A DNA stretch of 64,000 nt from Astragalus membranaceus (Eukaryota; Streptophyta; Magnoliopsida; Fabales; Fabaceae), in NCBI GenBank assembly GCA_039519185.1, contig CM076851.1, positions 29,781,825 to 29,845,824 on the forward strand. Direction: 5' to 3'. The notes beneath the pieces were generated by a model, which searched no databases, was not told the origin of the DNA, and worked only from the letters and a program-made list of their open reading frames with translations. Both the position numbers and the translations under genes were made by a program. Positions 32,334 through 43,385 of the stretch are shown piece after piece. The first letter of the stretch is position 1. Each line of letters begins with the position of its first letter.

Positions 32334-33266
32334 TGTATTTTTCGATTTGTTGAAAAATAAAATACCCCAGGGCCGAGTTTCCTGAACCAGACAGCCAGGT
32401 GAGCTCTCCTAACCCCTTTTGTTTTATTTGAAAAATCATTGAGGACAATGCCTAGTCCAAGCATGGGGGGGTATTTTATTACTTTTATTAAGAATGTCTT
32501 TATTACTTTGCCAAAGTTTTTATCTTTTTTGTACTTTGAGTTGTATCTGCTCCCTCCATCGCGAAACTTTGTGAACCTTAAGCATGTTTTAGATAAACCT
32601 TTTCTGGACAAAAATAATTCTTCAATTTTTCATTAGCAATCATCTAGGTGGACTGGTTGGGAACAACAAAATTGTATCATGGTTCGATTTCTACTTCTAG
32701 GGCTTTTTCACACACACACTATTGAGACTATTTTCAGTTATTAATACAAATAGAGAGGCTGAAAAGAAACTAGTAACCTAGTTCTCTTGGTGACATTTAC
32801 TAGATGCGCGGTTACTGGAGAAAAACGTCTGAGTTGGGGTATTAAAAAAAAAAAAAAAAAATTGTGTATATGCAAAACCAATTCAAAAATGCAAAAGTTA
32901 GTGCATTTTAAATATCAAAATAAATGGTTAGCATATAAAATCAAAAAGAAAAGAAAAATGCTTGAATACCCAACGTATAAAGACCCTCCTTTGAGACCCG
33001 GTCTTAGTGAATGGAGGACCCAAACTTAAGAATGCTGGGGAACCGGTTCTATGATGACATGGATATCCTCTCTAATGTATTGATACTTTAAATTTGTCTC
33101 CCAATTCCACAAGAAGCCCAAAATAGTAGCTCTCAAACCAAAGTGTTAGAATTGCCCCACAGTTCACTTAAGGTTTCGATATGAAAATAATTTTCCTTCA
33201 GAATCGGCCTAAAGATTTACACTGTTTTTGCTTGAGGACAAGCAAAGGTTCAAGCATAGGGGAGTT
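32334..33266 (+). other. Athila 3' untranslated region with two polypurine-tract modules
   Basis: No env-like ORF is found. A GAGGACAATGCC...CAAGCATGGGGGGG module lies at 32442-32470, and a similar GAGGACAAGCAAAG...CAAGCATAGGGGAG module at 33234-33265 abuts the 3' LTR and is the working polypurine tract. An 18-bp A run lies at about 32845-32862. Confidence 0.8.
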
Positions 33267-34508
33267 TGATAAGTCTATTTTTAGAGTCTTTTTAATAGTT
33301 ATTTTATTAAGTCTTTTTAGTATTTTAATTATATTTTTGTTCTATTTTACTGCAAATGTTTACTTTTTATCTTCAGGTCTTATTTTGAAGCAATTTGGGC
33401 TGCTTAAAGTCTCAGCAGGTCAGAATTCGACTGGATCTCTCAGAATTCGACCAAGATCTCTCAGAATTCGACTTCGACTGCTTCTGCTTCCCAGATTTCG
33501 ACTGTGCCTACTTCTGCTGGCAAGATTTCGACTGTACCTGCTTCTGCCACCAGATTTCGACTGTGCCTCAACTCTGCTATCCAGAATTCGACTGAACAGT
33601 CAGAATTCGAATTGCCCACTTGCTGATGGATATTTTGCCCACTTGTTGCCCACTTGTTGATGGATATTTTTGATGGCTACCTTGGCCAACTTGATTTGCC
33701 ACTTTTTCCTCTTTAGGACCATTTTGCCCCTCATATTTTCCTATAAATAGAGGCTTGATCCTCACTTGTACCTAAGCTTGAATTTTGTTAGAAAATCAAT
33801 GACAAAGGCTCTCTAATTATTCATGACTTCAATTTACTCTTCATGCTTTTTATGATTCTTGTTTATTTACTTTCTTGCCCTTTAAATTCTTGCTATTTAT
33901 TTTCCAAGTCATTTACTTTCATTGCTATTTAAATTCTCGCTCTTTACTTTCTCGCTCTTTACTTTTCGCTCTTTACTTTTTCGCTCTTTTATTTTCCCTG
34001 CTATTTACTTTCTTGCCCTTTTATTTTTCAAGTCATTTACTTTCATTGCTATTTACTTTCTCGCTCTTTACTTTTCGCTCTTTACTTTTTCGCTCCTTTA
34101 TTTTCCTTGTTATTTACTTTTTTGCCCTTTAAATTTCCAAGTCAAGTAAACTACTGGCAAGTCAAGTAAATTACTGGCAAGTCAAGTAAATTACTGGCAA
34201 TTTACTTTTCAAGCAATTTACTTTCTTGTCATTTACAATTCCACTATTTATGATTTTTGCACTTTACCGCTTTCTTTTATTTCTCGCTATTTAACTTTAT
34301 GTCTTCTTCTTTTATTTTCTTTTCTCCTCTTTTGTCTACAATGATCATGAGTGAGTAGACTTTACTAAAATATTCCTTCTTTCCAAAAAAACACTTTCTT
34401 TTCAGTTAATCAACTTTGAAAAATTAGATTGGTATTCACCTAGGCTCTCCCTGTGGATCGATAACTCTTTTATTACGCGATACGACCCGTGCAGTTGCGG
34501 GGCTATCA
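33267..34508 (+). repeat. 3' LTR of Athila-type element
   Basis: This 1242-bp LTR is 30 bp longer than the 5' LTR through one extra TTCGACTG-containing unit at about 33463-33495. Otherwise I noted only isolated differences, such as GTGCAGTTGC here and GTGCACTTGC there. Confidence 0.94.
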
Positions 34509-34513
34509 GTCGG

Positions 34514-34576
34514 GTCGTATAAGATCTCTTCACCGCGACCGTGACTCACACCTCCCTTGGTGTAGTCCTTGTGCTA
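34514..34576. other. Short remnant of pre-insertion sequence between two elements
   Basis: About 63 bp lie between the right TSD of the Athila element (34509-34513) and the left TSD of the Ogre element (34577-34581). Together with 57173-57205 it restores a continuous stretch of older DNA. GTGCTAGGCAC at its end resembles the repeat unit of the array at 62340-63190. Confidence 0.7.
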
Positions 34577-34581
34577 GGCAC

Positions 34582-37500
34582 TGTTGCGTCCGAAAAAGTC
34601 CCCGAGGGAGAACTTTCCTCGTTTACAACTTTTCTAAAATCAACGAAGCCGCCACCAATATTTATTAAGGAAAATATTAGGAAAACCTTTTTTGGAAAGC
34701 GATTGATCTTGCGAAACTAGAGAATAGGGTTCGGGGGTCGGTTACGCGCGGGGAAGGTGTTAGAACCCCACACGTCCTCTCTACTGAGAGGGAACCTTTA
34801 ATTAAATGTGTGGTTTTAGTGTGTTGACTTGAAAATACTTAATTTTGCCTCTCTACTTCTTATTGAAAAATTCTTAATGAAAATATTTATTTATTATGAA
34901 AAAAAAGGGGGAAAAATGGGTTTTTAGAAAAAAACGCTTGACGGGACATGACCCGCTCCTACGTATCTCCCGGTGCGATGGAGAACTCAAAGCTACGTAG
35001 TTCTTCTTTGTCTTTTTGAAAAGTTTTTGTTTTTTATCTTTTTAGTGAGTTTTTGAAATAGGACGAGCATTAGCGAATGATTTAACTAGCAGAGGCTATG
35101 ACGAATCACTACTAAATACTCAAAAAAGAGAGTTGTACCGCTAGTCAAACGAACAAAGGTTCTGATGGACTATTGATAACAACTCGTTTTTATTATCTTT
35201 TTTGAAAGTGATTTTCGAAAGAGATTGATTTGCACGATGATCAAACTAACAAAGGTTATGATGGATCATCGTTTATTATTCTTATGAGAAAATGACATTG
35301 CCACTAATAGCTAAACGAACAAAGGCTCTGATGAGCTACTAGCAACAATGGGTTTGAAAATGATTCTTTTTTTTTATGAAAATACTCTTTTTCTTTGGTT
35401 AAATGCTAGATTTTTATTACTGTGCTTGACGAGAACGTGTCTCGCTCCTACGTATCCCAAGTGGGAATCAAAGCTACGTAGTTCTAGGTAGCTTTAAAAA
35501 ATGAAAATCTTTTTGATTAGGTTTTGGAAAATGAAGAGCATTCGTAATTATCGAACTAACAAAGGTTATGATGGATCATTACTAATAACTCTCTTTGAAA
35601 ACGCCTTTTGAAAATGAAAGCTTTCATGATAATCAAACTAACAAAGGTTATGATGGATCACCACTAATAACTTGTTTTGATTCTTTGATGCTTAGGAAAA
35701 TGCTTTTTGAAATTGAGAGCGTTCATGATAATCAAACTAACAAAGGTTATGATGGATTATCACTAGTAACTGGTTTTATGCTTATGAAAACACTCTTCTG
35801 AAATTGTGGCTTTCATGACGATCAAACTGGCAAAGGTTATGATGGATCGTCACTAGTAACCGTTTTTATGCCAAGTTGTTAGAAGTGAAAACAATGAATG
35901 CAAGAAAGTTTTTGTAGGTTCAAGCATAACACAATCATTGGAATCAAACTATTAAGCAACAACATTTGAATTCATTATCAAGGATTAAGCCTAAACTACA
36001 CATATTAGATCACAACACATAGATAGGCAAAGAGGGAAGTTGGACTATGCATTTAGCAAAGAATGCAAGAATAGGTAAGATAGCACCTAAATGCACATCT
36101 AGTGGAAGATGTTAGGTAAGCACCATATTCGAACATTTCTACAAAACACAAGAGAGAAAAATCTGATTGCACATCTAGTGGAAGATGTAAGGGAGGAAAT
36201 GAACCTATCTAAGCATTGATAATATTCTATGTGAGTAGACAAAGGAGTTGTAAGCACAAGTGAACTCAAAAGAGTAGCCTCAACTATGATCATTGGCAAG
36301 GCATAGGCAAGCAAATTATTTAGCAATCAAAGTATCAAAGGATGTTGAATCACTTTGGTCAATCTTCACACTTGAGCTAAGGTGCACAAGTGCACAAGTG
36401 TTAATCCTCTTGCCAATCATCAATCTAATTCTTAAGGCAAGTAATTAGGATCAAATCCAAACCCTAGTTTTTATTGAAGTATGCGCATAAAGCTTATTAA
36501 TGCAATAGGGTAAAAACTCATGAATGCAAGATGGTAAAATGTTTTGAATGAAGGTAAAAATGTTTTATGAGATGAGATGAAAATGTTTTAATGAATGAGG
36601 TAAAAATGTTTTTATGTTTTATGAAATGGTAAAAACTCTTGGTAAAAACTTAATGAAGAGGTAAAAGTAAAATGGTAAAATCTTTTTATGTTTTTGGTAA
36701 ATAGTTAATGAATAGGTAACAACCAAAGTGGTAAAAAGTGAGAAACACAATGTCTCAATTTGCATTCACTTATCCAAGATCAAATGACCAAAATCCAAGC
36801 AAACAAAGATGCACAAAAGGCCCTTTTGGCCGAATGCAACATTACCAACAATCATCTCTTTTATTTCTTACAAAATTAACAATTGACACATGAATCAACA
36901 CAAAATGAAAACTCTAATCTAACATGCAAATTTCTAAGCTAAAACATCAACCAAATCACATTTTTATTCACATGAAAATCAAGGATTACAAAACACAACA
37001 ATAACCCCAATTTTTCTAGGCAAACCCGAGGGCTATATGGCATGAAATCAACCCAAAATTTCACCTCAACTCATGAAACACACAAGAAAATACACGATCC
37101 CTAAAAAACAAACCAAGGCCGAGGCAAAATAGCATGAATATGAGTATTTTATTGATGAAAAATGATGCAAATATGAGTGAACATGCAAGAATACACAAGA
37201 ATAACTCCTCTAATGCCAATGGGTCACTTCAAACACCCAAGCCTACCAATGGGCTTGTCCAATAATGTTTGAAATGCCCCCTCAAAGCAACAACCACAAA
37301 ATAGAAGAGTTGGAATGAGTAGAAGAGAGATTATGCAAGAAAAACTAAATATGAGATGCAAGGTTTCAAGGCTTACCTCAAAATCACAAAGAAATGAAGA
37401 AGGAGATGATATAAGCTCAAAATAAACTTGGATCTACCCTTGAACACACGAAATCCTCTTGATATTCGTAATTTGATGATGCAACCTTGAAGAGAATGGA

Positions 37501-38441
37501 AGAAATGATGATGATCTAACAAGAAATGGAAGATTTGATGGTGATTTTTGAAGAAAATATATGGAGGAGAGGTGGAGGAGCTCACGGCCAAGAAGGGAAT
37601 TGGGAGGAGAAGATGGTGTGCTAGGTTTTGTGTAGGAGAAATGACCAAAAAGTTGTGAGTGAAGAGCTAAGCAAGGTATATATAGGAGGCAACTAGGTAT
37701 AAGGGTATTTTAGTCATTGTGCTTTGAATGTGCTCTAGGATTGGATTTTAATTTTGAATCAAGGGTTGAGATTGATCATCACATGGATTGAGGACTTTGA
37801 AGAAGCACAAAATGAGAGTGAGATGAATAGTAACCTGGGTACTATTCATTTGGCCTTGGTGACCAAGTTTTGCTTGGTTGTCATTTTGTACTATTGTACT
37901 ATTATGAGACCACTCCATTTTCTTTCATTTTTTGATTATTCCTTTGAAGATAATTCCATAAAATCTAACCATTTTGGGCCACATACTAGGAATATTAGGA
38001 GGATGTCAACATTATGAGATCACCATGACCAAAAATGTCACAAAAATCCCATCTTGTATTATTTAAAGAATATTCCCTTTTGATACCTTTTTTGAATTTG
38101 AATTTTTTGTAACACACATGCATGCATGCGCAACATGTGATGATCAAGAAGGGATATGCCTCAAATAATTTCCTCTAATATTGCACAATGATTTTGATGA
38201 TAAATCTTCCTAATTTTATAAATGACAAAAATACCCTTTTACCCAAAAACCTTATTTTTTGCCCCTAAAATGCAATTCCACTCTAAAAATGAATTTAAAA
38301 CCCTAAAATGACTTTCAAAATCTAAAATGCAATGCATGATACTCTTCTCACTCTTCAAAATGATGTCTCACCTCTTAATTTATTTATTTTTTGTGGAAAA
38401 TTTGGGTTTCGATCTTAGGCGGACAAAATTAGGGTATGACA
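34582..38441 (-). repeat. 3' LTR of Ogre-type element
   Basis: This 3860-bp LTR is nearly identical to 53277-57167. One roughly 30-bp segment with a GATGCATGAAGGTAA motif (about 55305-55335) is missing here. Confidence 0.93.
35085..35870 (-). repeat. Dispersed internal repeats in Ogre LTR
   Basis: CAAACTAACAAAGGTTATGA followed by TGGATCAT occurs many times at intervals of roughly 75-110 bp. A second module, GCTCCTACGTATC followed by AAAGCTACGTAGTTC, occurs near 34950 and again near 35430. The other LTR has the same arrangement (53780-54565). Confidence 0.8.
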
Positions 38442-39194
38442 GCCGCCCCTCTTTATTCGGATTTTATCAAGAAATATGAATTGGCCGAGACATATTTCGA
38501 AGATAAAATAGGAATAAAGAATTCAGAAATTATACCAATTTTGTCTACTTGGAGAAACCAGAATTTTCTTTTTCTTTTTCTTTTCTTCTCTCTTCCTTTT
38601 TTTTTGAACTCCCAACGGAGGGAGCGTTTTCTGGAATCTGGGGGCGAGGGCTAACACCGAAGTGCTCATCCTCTCTTTGTACCTGCAGCTGAAAATGAAC
38701 AAATGCATGCAATGCAAATGCCATGATTGCTGTTTTCTTTTTTTCTTATGATGAATGTAAATGTAATGAGTTTCTTTTTTCTTTTGTCTATGTCGGATGA
38801 ATGCATGATTTTCTACTGTTCTTATATGCTTGATGAATGCAATGATTTTCCTTTTCTTCTCTTGTCTGTATGTAATGCATGATTTTCTTTTTCTTTTGTT
38901 TATGTCAGATGAATGCATGATTTTCTCCTGTTCTTATATGTCTTTTTTCTCTTTCTCTAGCTTCTCTTCTTTCTTTTTCTTTCTTTTCTTTTCTTTTTGT
39001 TGCTCTCTTGGCTCTTCTCTTTTCTCTCTTTTGGCTTCTCTTTTTTTGCTCTTTTAAGAATCATGGGTATGCGAATGCAAAGCTTTGGTGTTCGATGACA
39101 TGGAATGCTCATGTATTTTAATGGAATGACATGCAAAGGAAAACTTTCTCTTCTTTGCTCTTCTTCTTTTTCTCTCTATGAGGAGGAGCAGATT

Positions 39195-39385
39195 TTGGGC
39201 GAGCATACAAGCTTTATAAGTATAGGACGAGCATATAAGCTCTGTAAATATAGGGCAAGCATATAAGCTCTATAAGTATAGGGCGAGCATATAAGCTCTA
39301 TAAGTATAGGACGAGCATATAAGCTCTATAAGTATAGAGCGAGCATATAAGCTCTATAAGTATAGGACAAGCATATAAACTCTAG
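39195..39385 (-). repeat. 26-bp tandem repeat
   Basis: About seven copies of a unit containing GAGCATATAAGCTCTATAAG occur with small variations. Confidence 0.85.
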
Positions 39386-39388
39386 GAT

Positions 39389-39540
39389 CTGGGGACCAAC
39401 AGGTCCAAAGCAATTGGTTCTGAAAATTCTTTGGAAAATGAAATTATGGGGACTAGCGGGTCCAAAGCAAATGATTCTGAAAATTCTTTGAAAATTAAAT
39501 TCTGGGGACCAGCGGGTCCAAGCTTTCTGATTCTGCAATA
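39389..39540 (-). repeat. Three-copy repeat of about 50-58 bp
   Basis: Units contain TGGGGACCARCRGGTCCAA (a short palindrome, GGACC...GGTCC) followed by TTCTGAAAATTCTTTG. They directly follow the 26-bp array. Confidence 0.8.
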
Positions 39541-41945
39541 ATTTTTTTTTTTTGAACTTTTGGGTATCAAGCATGAGGACAAACATCTGGTGCTTATCCG
39601 CATTCACTTAACAATGCATTTGAATGGTGCAGGTCATGCAAGTGATTTATGCAATGGTGGATTGTCTTGGTATGCAAATGTATGTAGTGATTTATTGAAT
39701 GGAATGCTCTTGTTCTACTTTTTGTTCGTTTCTTAACTTGAATGGAATGATGAATGAAATGGGAAACTTTTGTTTTTTTCCTTTTTTGAAATATGATGCA
39801 AATGCAATGACATGAAAAGATTTTTGCTCTCTTTTTTTTTCTTCACTCTCTCCTTTTTGCTTTTTCTTTATTGCTTCTACTATGAAATGCAAGTGCGAAT
39901 GCAATGCCTTGATGTTATGGAAAAAATGAAATGCCTAGATGCATGAGGCGAAAATAACATTTTTGTGAACATTTTTGTGATGATAAGATACGAGACTTTG
40001 GATGCAAAAAGTAAAGGTGAATTTTGATTATTCTTTTGAAACATTTGAGTTTAATTCAAACCCCGGTGTTCTCAAGGTTTTTATTTATCAACCAGCTCAT
40101 TTATTCTTTTTTTTCCTTTCCATGATGACTGAATTTTAGATTTCACCTAATCAACTTGTGTTCTCTCTCTTTGAAGCATTGTCTAGTAAGCATGCAAAAG
40201 AGTGCAAATGTCAGATAGGTGTTTGAGATATGGACATATATGGCAGGTGAAGGGATGAAAGGCAATGGCTTTTGCCAGACTGCCCCAATCCAGCTTGGTG
40301 ACTATGAATGAAAGGCTTGCCCCTGTTTGGTGATATTGACAATTGGAGTGAAAGGGCAGATATGCGGGAACTGGCGTCATGGATAACACCTGGTGAAAGG
40401 ATGAATGTCATAGGATGGACGCTGAACAGGCTTTCCCAAGACTAGGGTGGGTGGGTGGTGAAGAGAATGCCCCAACTTTTAGATCTGAGTGGTGTTCTCA
40501 GTGTAAATCTTTGGTTCTCTGTGAATGCCTTGACTTTTGGTAATGAAGAGAAGCCTCACTTGGTGGTCACTAAACCTTGTTTTAAGGCAACTTGAATGCA
40601 TTTTTGGGAGTGCAAGTCTTTTTTTGTTCCGTTAGCTTTCTTTTTTCTGACTGTTTGTTTTTGTCTCCTCAGTTCTCTTTTTTCTGAGGGTTTATTTTTC
40701 TTGATCAGCTTTCTTTTTTCTGATCGTTTGTTTTTCTTTTTGAGAAAACACATTGTAAACAGATAAACTTATTTGTCCTAAGATTAAAATTTGAGAAAAC
40801 GAAAGCAACCGGTCATTGATCGGAATGGACTTTGCAGGATTGTGATGTTTTGTGGAGAAGGGATGATTGGGCTTATCAGAGTGTTTGGGGTTGATGGGAG
40901 GATGGGTCTTATTCAGCGTTGGCCGATGGTCAATGGTTTATGAAGGGAATAGTTATTGGGCTTGATGAAACGTTTGGGGTTTTTATTAGGACAAGTTTGG
41001 GTTTCATGGTAGAATGACTGGAGGGTTTGATGTTGAGGCCAGAGGAAATGTTTGTGGGTGTTATGAGAGGAAAGATGATGAAGTGTTTGAGGATTTGGAG
41101 AAGAAGGGATGGTTTATCGAGACAAGGACCTCTTATGTCTTATGGCAAAATGTAGCAGCTCACAATTTATACTTCTTTTGTCTCTCTTTTTCTTTGTTTT
41201 TTTTCTTGTTTTTCTTTCTTTTTGTTCTTTTTTTTTTGGGATTTTCATTTTTGAATCTTTTTGTTTGATTGCATTCTTTTCCTTTTGGCTTCCTCTTTGC
41301 CTTGGACTTGAGGTGAGCTGATGGAGATATCTTGGGATTTTCTTCGCTTAAGGTGGGTAGGAAAGGGTATTTTTGGGATTTTGGATTTTTGAGGGTATGG
41401 GGAGATAGCCAAACTTCATTTCAAATCCCGATTACTTATTTTTGTAAAACTTGACAACAATTTATCTATCTATATGTGTTTGCTCTCTTCTTTTACTTTT
41501 CTTTTTTGTTTTCTTGTTTTTTTTTTGTGCCCGAACTTTTGCCGGGACCGCTCTTTGCGAGTTTTCAATCCATCGGGCGCTCTTTTTTGCCTAGGCCTCC
41601 CTTTGCGGGTTTTCAACCTAGCGAGCTTATTCTTCTTGTTTATTATATTATTTTTGAAAGACTTGCACTAAAGGTATATGATATTGACGAGGAGACTTAG
41701 TGATCACAGAACTGCCCCAGCATGGAGGACTCAAGAGTGATTGAAGAAAGTAACTTTTTATTGATGATAATATTGAAAAGGAACATGTGCCCTTATTGAA
41801 ATATCCTAAGGCCTTGGGCAGAGCCAGAGGATTGCATCACAGAAAATTGCTTTGAACTGAAAAACTACATGAGAATCAACAATCACTCATAAATGCTATG
41901 AAATGCATGGGAAAGACGATGCTGCCTTCAACACTTTGATCATCT

Positions 41946-43385
41946 TCAACTGTTGCCATTTTGACTTGATAGCCCTGAACTCAGAGGGTTAAATCCTTCA
42001 CCACCCTCTTCAAAGGTTAACCGCCTTGAATCAATAAGACCCTGAACCAAATGTTTCAAAAGATAACAATTTTCAGCAGAGTGACCAATTGCCCCAGCAT
42101 GGAATTCACAAGTGTCCCGCGGGTCGTATCTTTTTGGGAATGGAGGTTGTACTGGCTTCATCTCACGAGGGGAGATCAAATTGTAGCTGATTAGGCATCT
42201 GCATAGGTTGGTATACGACATGGGAATAAGGTCGTATCGAGGCGACTTTTTTTGGCCTGTTATTGCATTAGCTTCTTCATTCTTCTTTGCAGGAAACCCG
42301 GAAGATGGGTTTTTGTGGACACTTGTGTTACCTGGGGAACTCTGGGCGATCTTGCCACTTCTCAATCCGTTCTCTATCCTCCCCCCAACAATCACCACAT
42401 CTGAAAAATTGGAGGATGCACTGCTGATCAGACGATCATAGTATAGTGGTGGCAAAGCCTCCATAAACATAGAAACCAATTCCTTGTCTAAAAGAGGAGG
42501 TGTAACTTGTGCAGCCAAAGCTCTCCATCGCTGGGCATACTCCTTGAACGATTCATTGTCCCTCTTGCTCATGCCCTGCAGCTGCGTTCTGTCTGGTGCC
42601 ATGTTTGTATTGTATTGATATTGTTTGAGGAATGCATCGGCTAAATCCTTCCAACAGCGAACCTGAGATGGTTCTAACTTCATATACCAATTGAGAGATG
42701 CCCCAGCAAGGCTCTCTTGGAAGCAATGGATTAGCAGTTTGTCATCATGAGAGTAAGTAAACATCTTTCTACAATACATCGTCAAGTGGCTTTTTGGACA
42801 GGTCGCACCCCTGTATTTGTCGAGGTCGGGGACTTTGAACTTTGGAGGCAGCACCACATCAGGAATAAGGCACAAGTCTCTGGCCTCTCTTGCTCTGGAA
42901 CCGAAGCCTTCAACCATTCTTAATCTTTCCTTTAATATCTGAAACTGCTCTTTGGTCTGCTGATGCTCAGCGGAATAAACCTGAGGGAAGCTGCTTACAC
43001 TATGAGGAGGCTGGAGCATTAGAGCCATAGTTGGAGTTGAGTGCTGAATCTGAGGGTATGCAGAGTTTCCAGACGTGAAGTCCTGAGCCTGTGGAATGGC
43101 AGCTGGCTGAGGAGTGAAGTTTTGAAGAGTAGCCTGGGGTATAACAATAGGATGCGGGATCTGAGCCCGAGGTTCACCAGTCATTCCTTCAGATCTGATA
43201 GATGCCGGTTGTACATTCTCAACAATGGCTACAGGACCAGCTCTCTGATTAGCTTCTGGGTGAGAAGGGGGAGTGTAACCTAGAGGAATCAGAACCCTCA
43301 CCATTTCTGACATCTGCGTCCTTAACCCATTCACCTCTGCTTTTAACTCATTCACCTCTGCTCTTAGTTCTTCATTTGTTGCCAT
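41946..43385 (-). CDS. Ogre/Tat-type Gag protein (479 aa)
   Basis: The frame opens with a heptad-like coiled coil (MATNEELRAEVNELKAEV) at residues 1-30. A Pro/Gln-rich segment follows (about 35-140). The retrotransposon gag domain comes next (about 190-330; FKVPDLDKYRG, SLNWYMKLE, RDNESFKEYAQRWR). The C-terminus holds a zinc-finger-like CEFHAGAIGHSAENC at about 435. Gag builds the particle that packages element RNA. It is uninterrupted for 479 codons and ends in a stop; protease does not follow in frame. Retention of gag while pol is missing suggests either selection or recent loss of pol. Confidence 0.9.
   Translation of the reverse strand: MATNEELRAEVNELKAEVNGLRTQMSEMVRVLIPLGYTPPSHPEANQRAGPVAIVENVQPASIRSEGMTGEPRAQIPHPIVIPQATLQNFTPQPAAIPQAQDFTSGNSAYPQIQHSTPTMALMLQPPHSVSSFPQVYSAEHQQTKEQFQILKERLRMVEGFGSRAREARDLCLIPDVVLPPKFKVPDLDKYRGATCPKSHLTMYCRKMFTYSHDDKLLIHCFQESLAGASLNWYMKLEPSQVRCWKDLADAFLKQYQYNTNMAPDRTQLQGMSKRDNESFKEYAQRWRALAAQVTPPLLDKELVSMFMEALPPLYYDRLISSASSNFSDVVIVGGRIENGLRSGKIAQSSPGNTSVHKNPSSGFPAKKNEEANAITGQKKSPRYDLIPMSYTNLCRCLISYNLISPREMKPVQPPFPKRYDPRDTCEFHAGAIGHSAENCYLLKHLVQGLIDSRRLTFEEGGEGFNPLSSGLSSQNGNS

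Larger units (their letters stand above)
25595..34508 (+). mobile_element. Athila/Cyclops-type Ty3 retrotransposon, nearly intact
   Basis: The element is 8.9 kb with LTRs 25595-26806 and 33267-34508, both TGATAAGTC...GGGGCTATCA, and a perfect target duplication GTCGG (25590-25594, 34509-34513). The PBS TGGCGCCGTTGCCGGGGA and the domain order gag-PR-RT-RH-IN identify the Athila branch. No envelope-like ORF lies between pol and the 3' LTR. LTRs differ mainly by one roughly 30-bp indel and very few substitutions, so insertion looks recent, yet pol has a frameshift in the integrase zinc finger. Confidence 0.95.
38442..41945 (-). other. Post-gag non-coding region of Ogre-type element
   Basis: In the element's orientation this lies between gag and the 3' LTR, where pol should be. 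It is rich in CTTTT/TTTCT runs and short tandem repeats. No reverse transcriptase, integrase or protease motif is seen in any frame. ORFs in it are short and low in complexity. Confidence 0.75.

Noticed and set aside
37373..38017. Short ORFs in the Ogre LTR, repeated at 56098-56742
   Set aside because: Their duplication reflects the two LTRs; composition is low-complexity and no family is recognisable.
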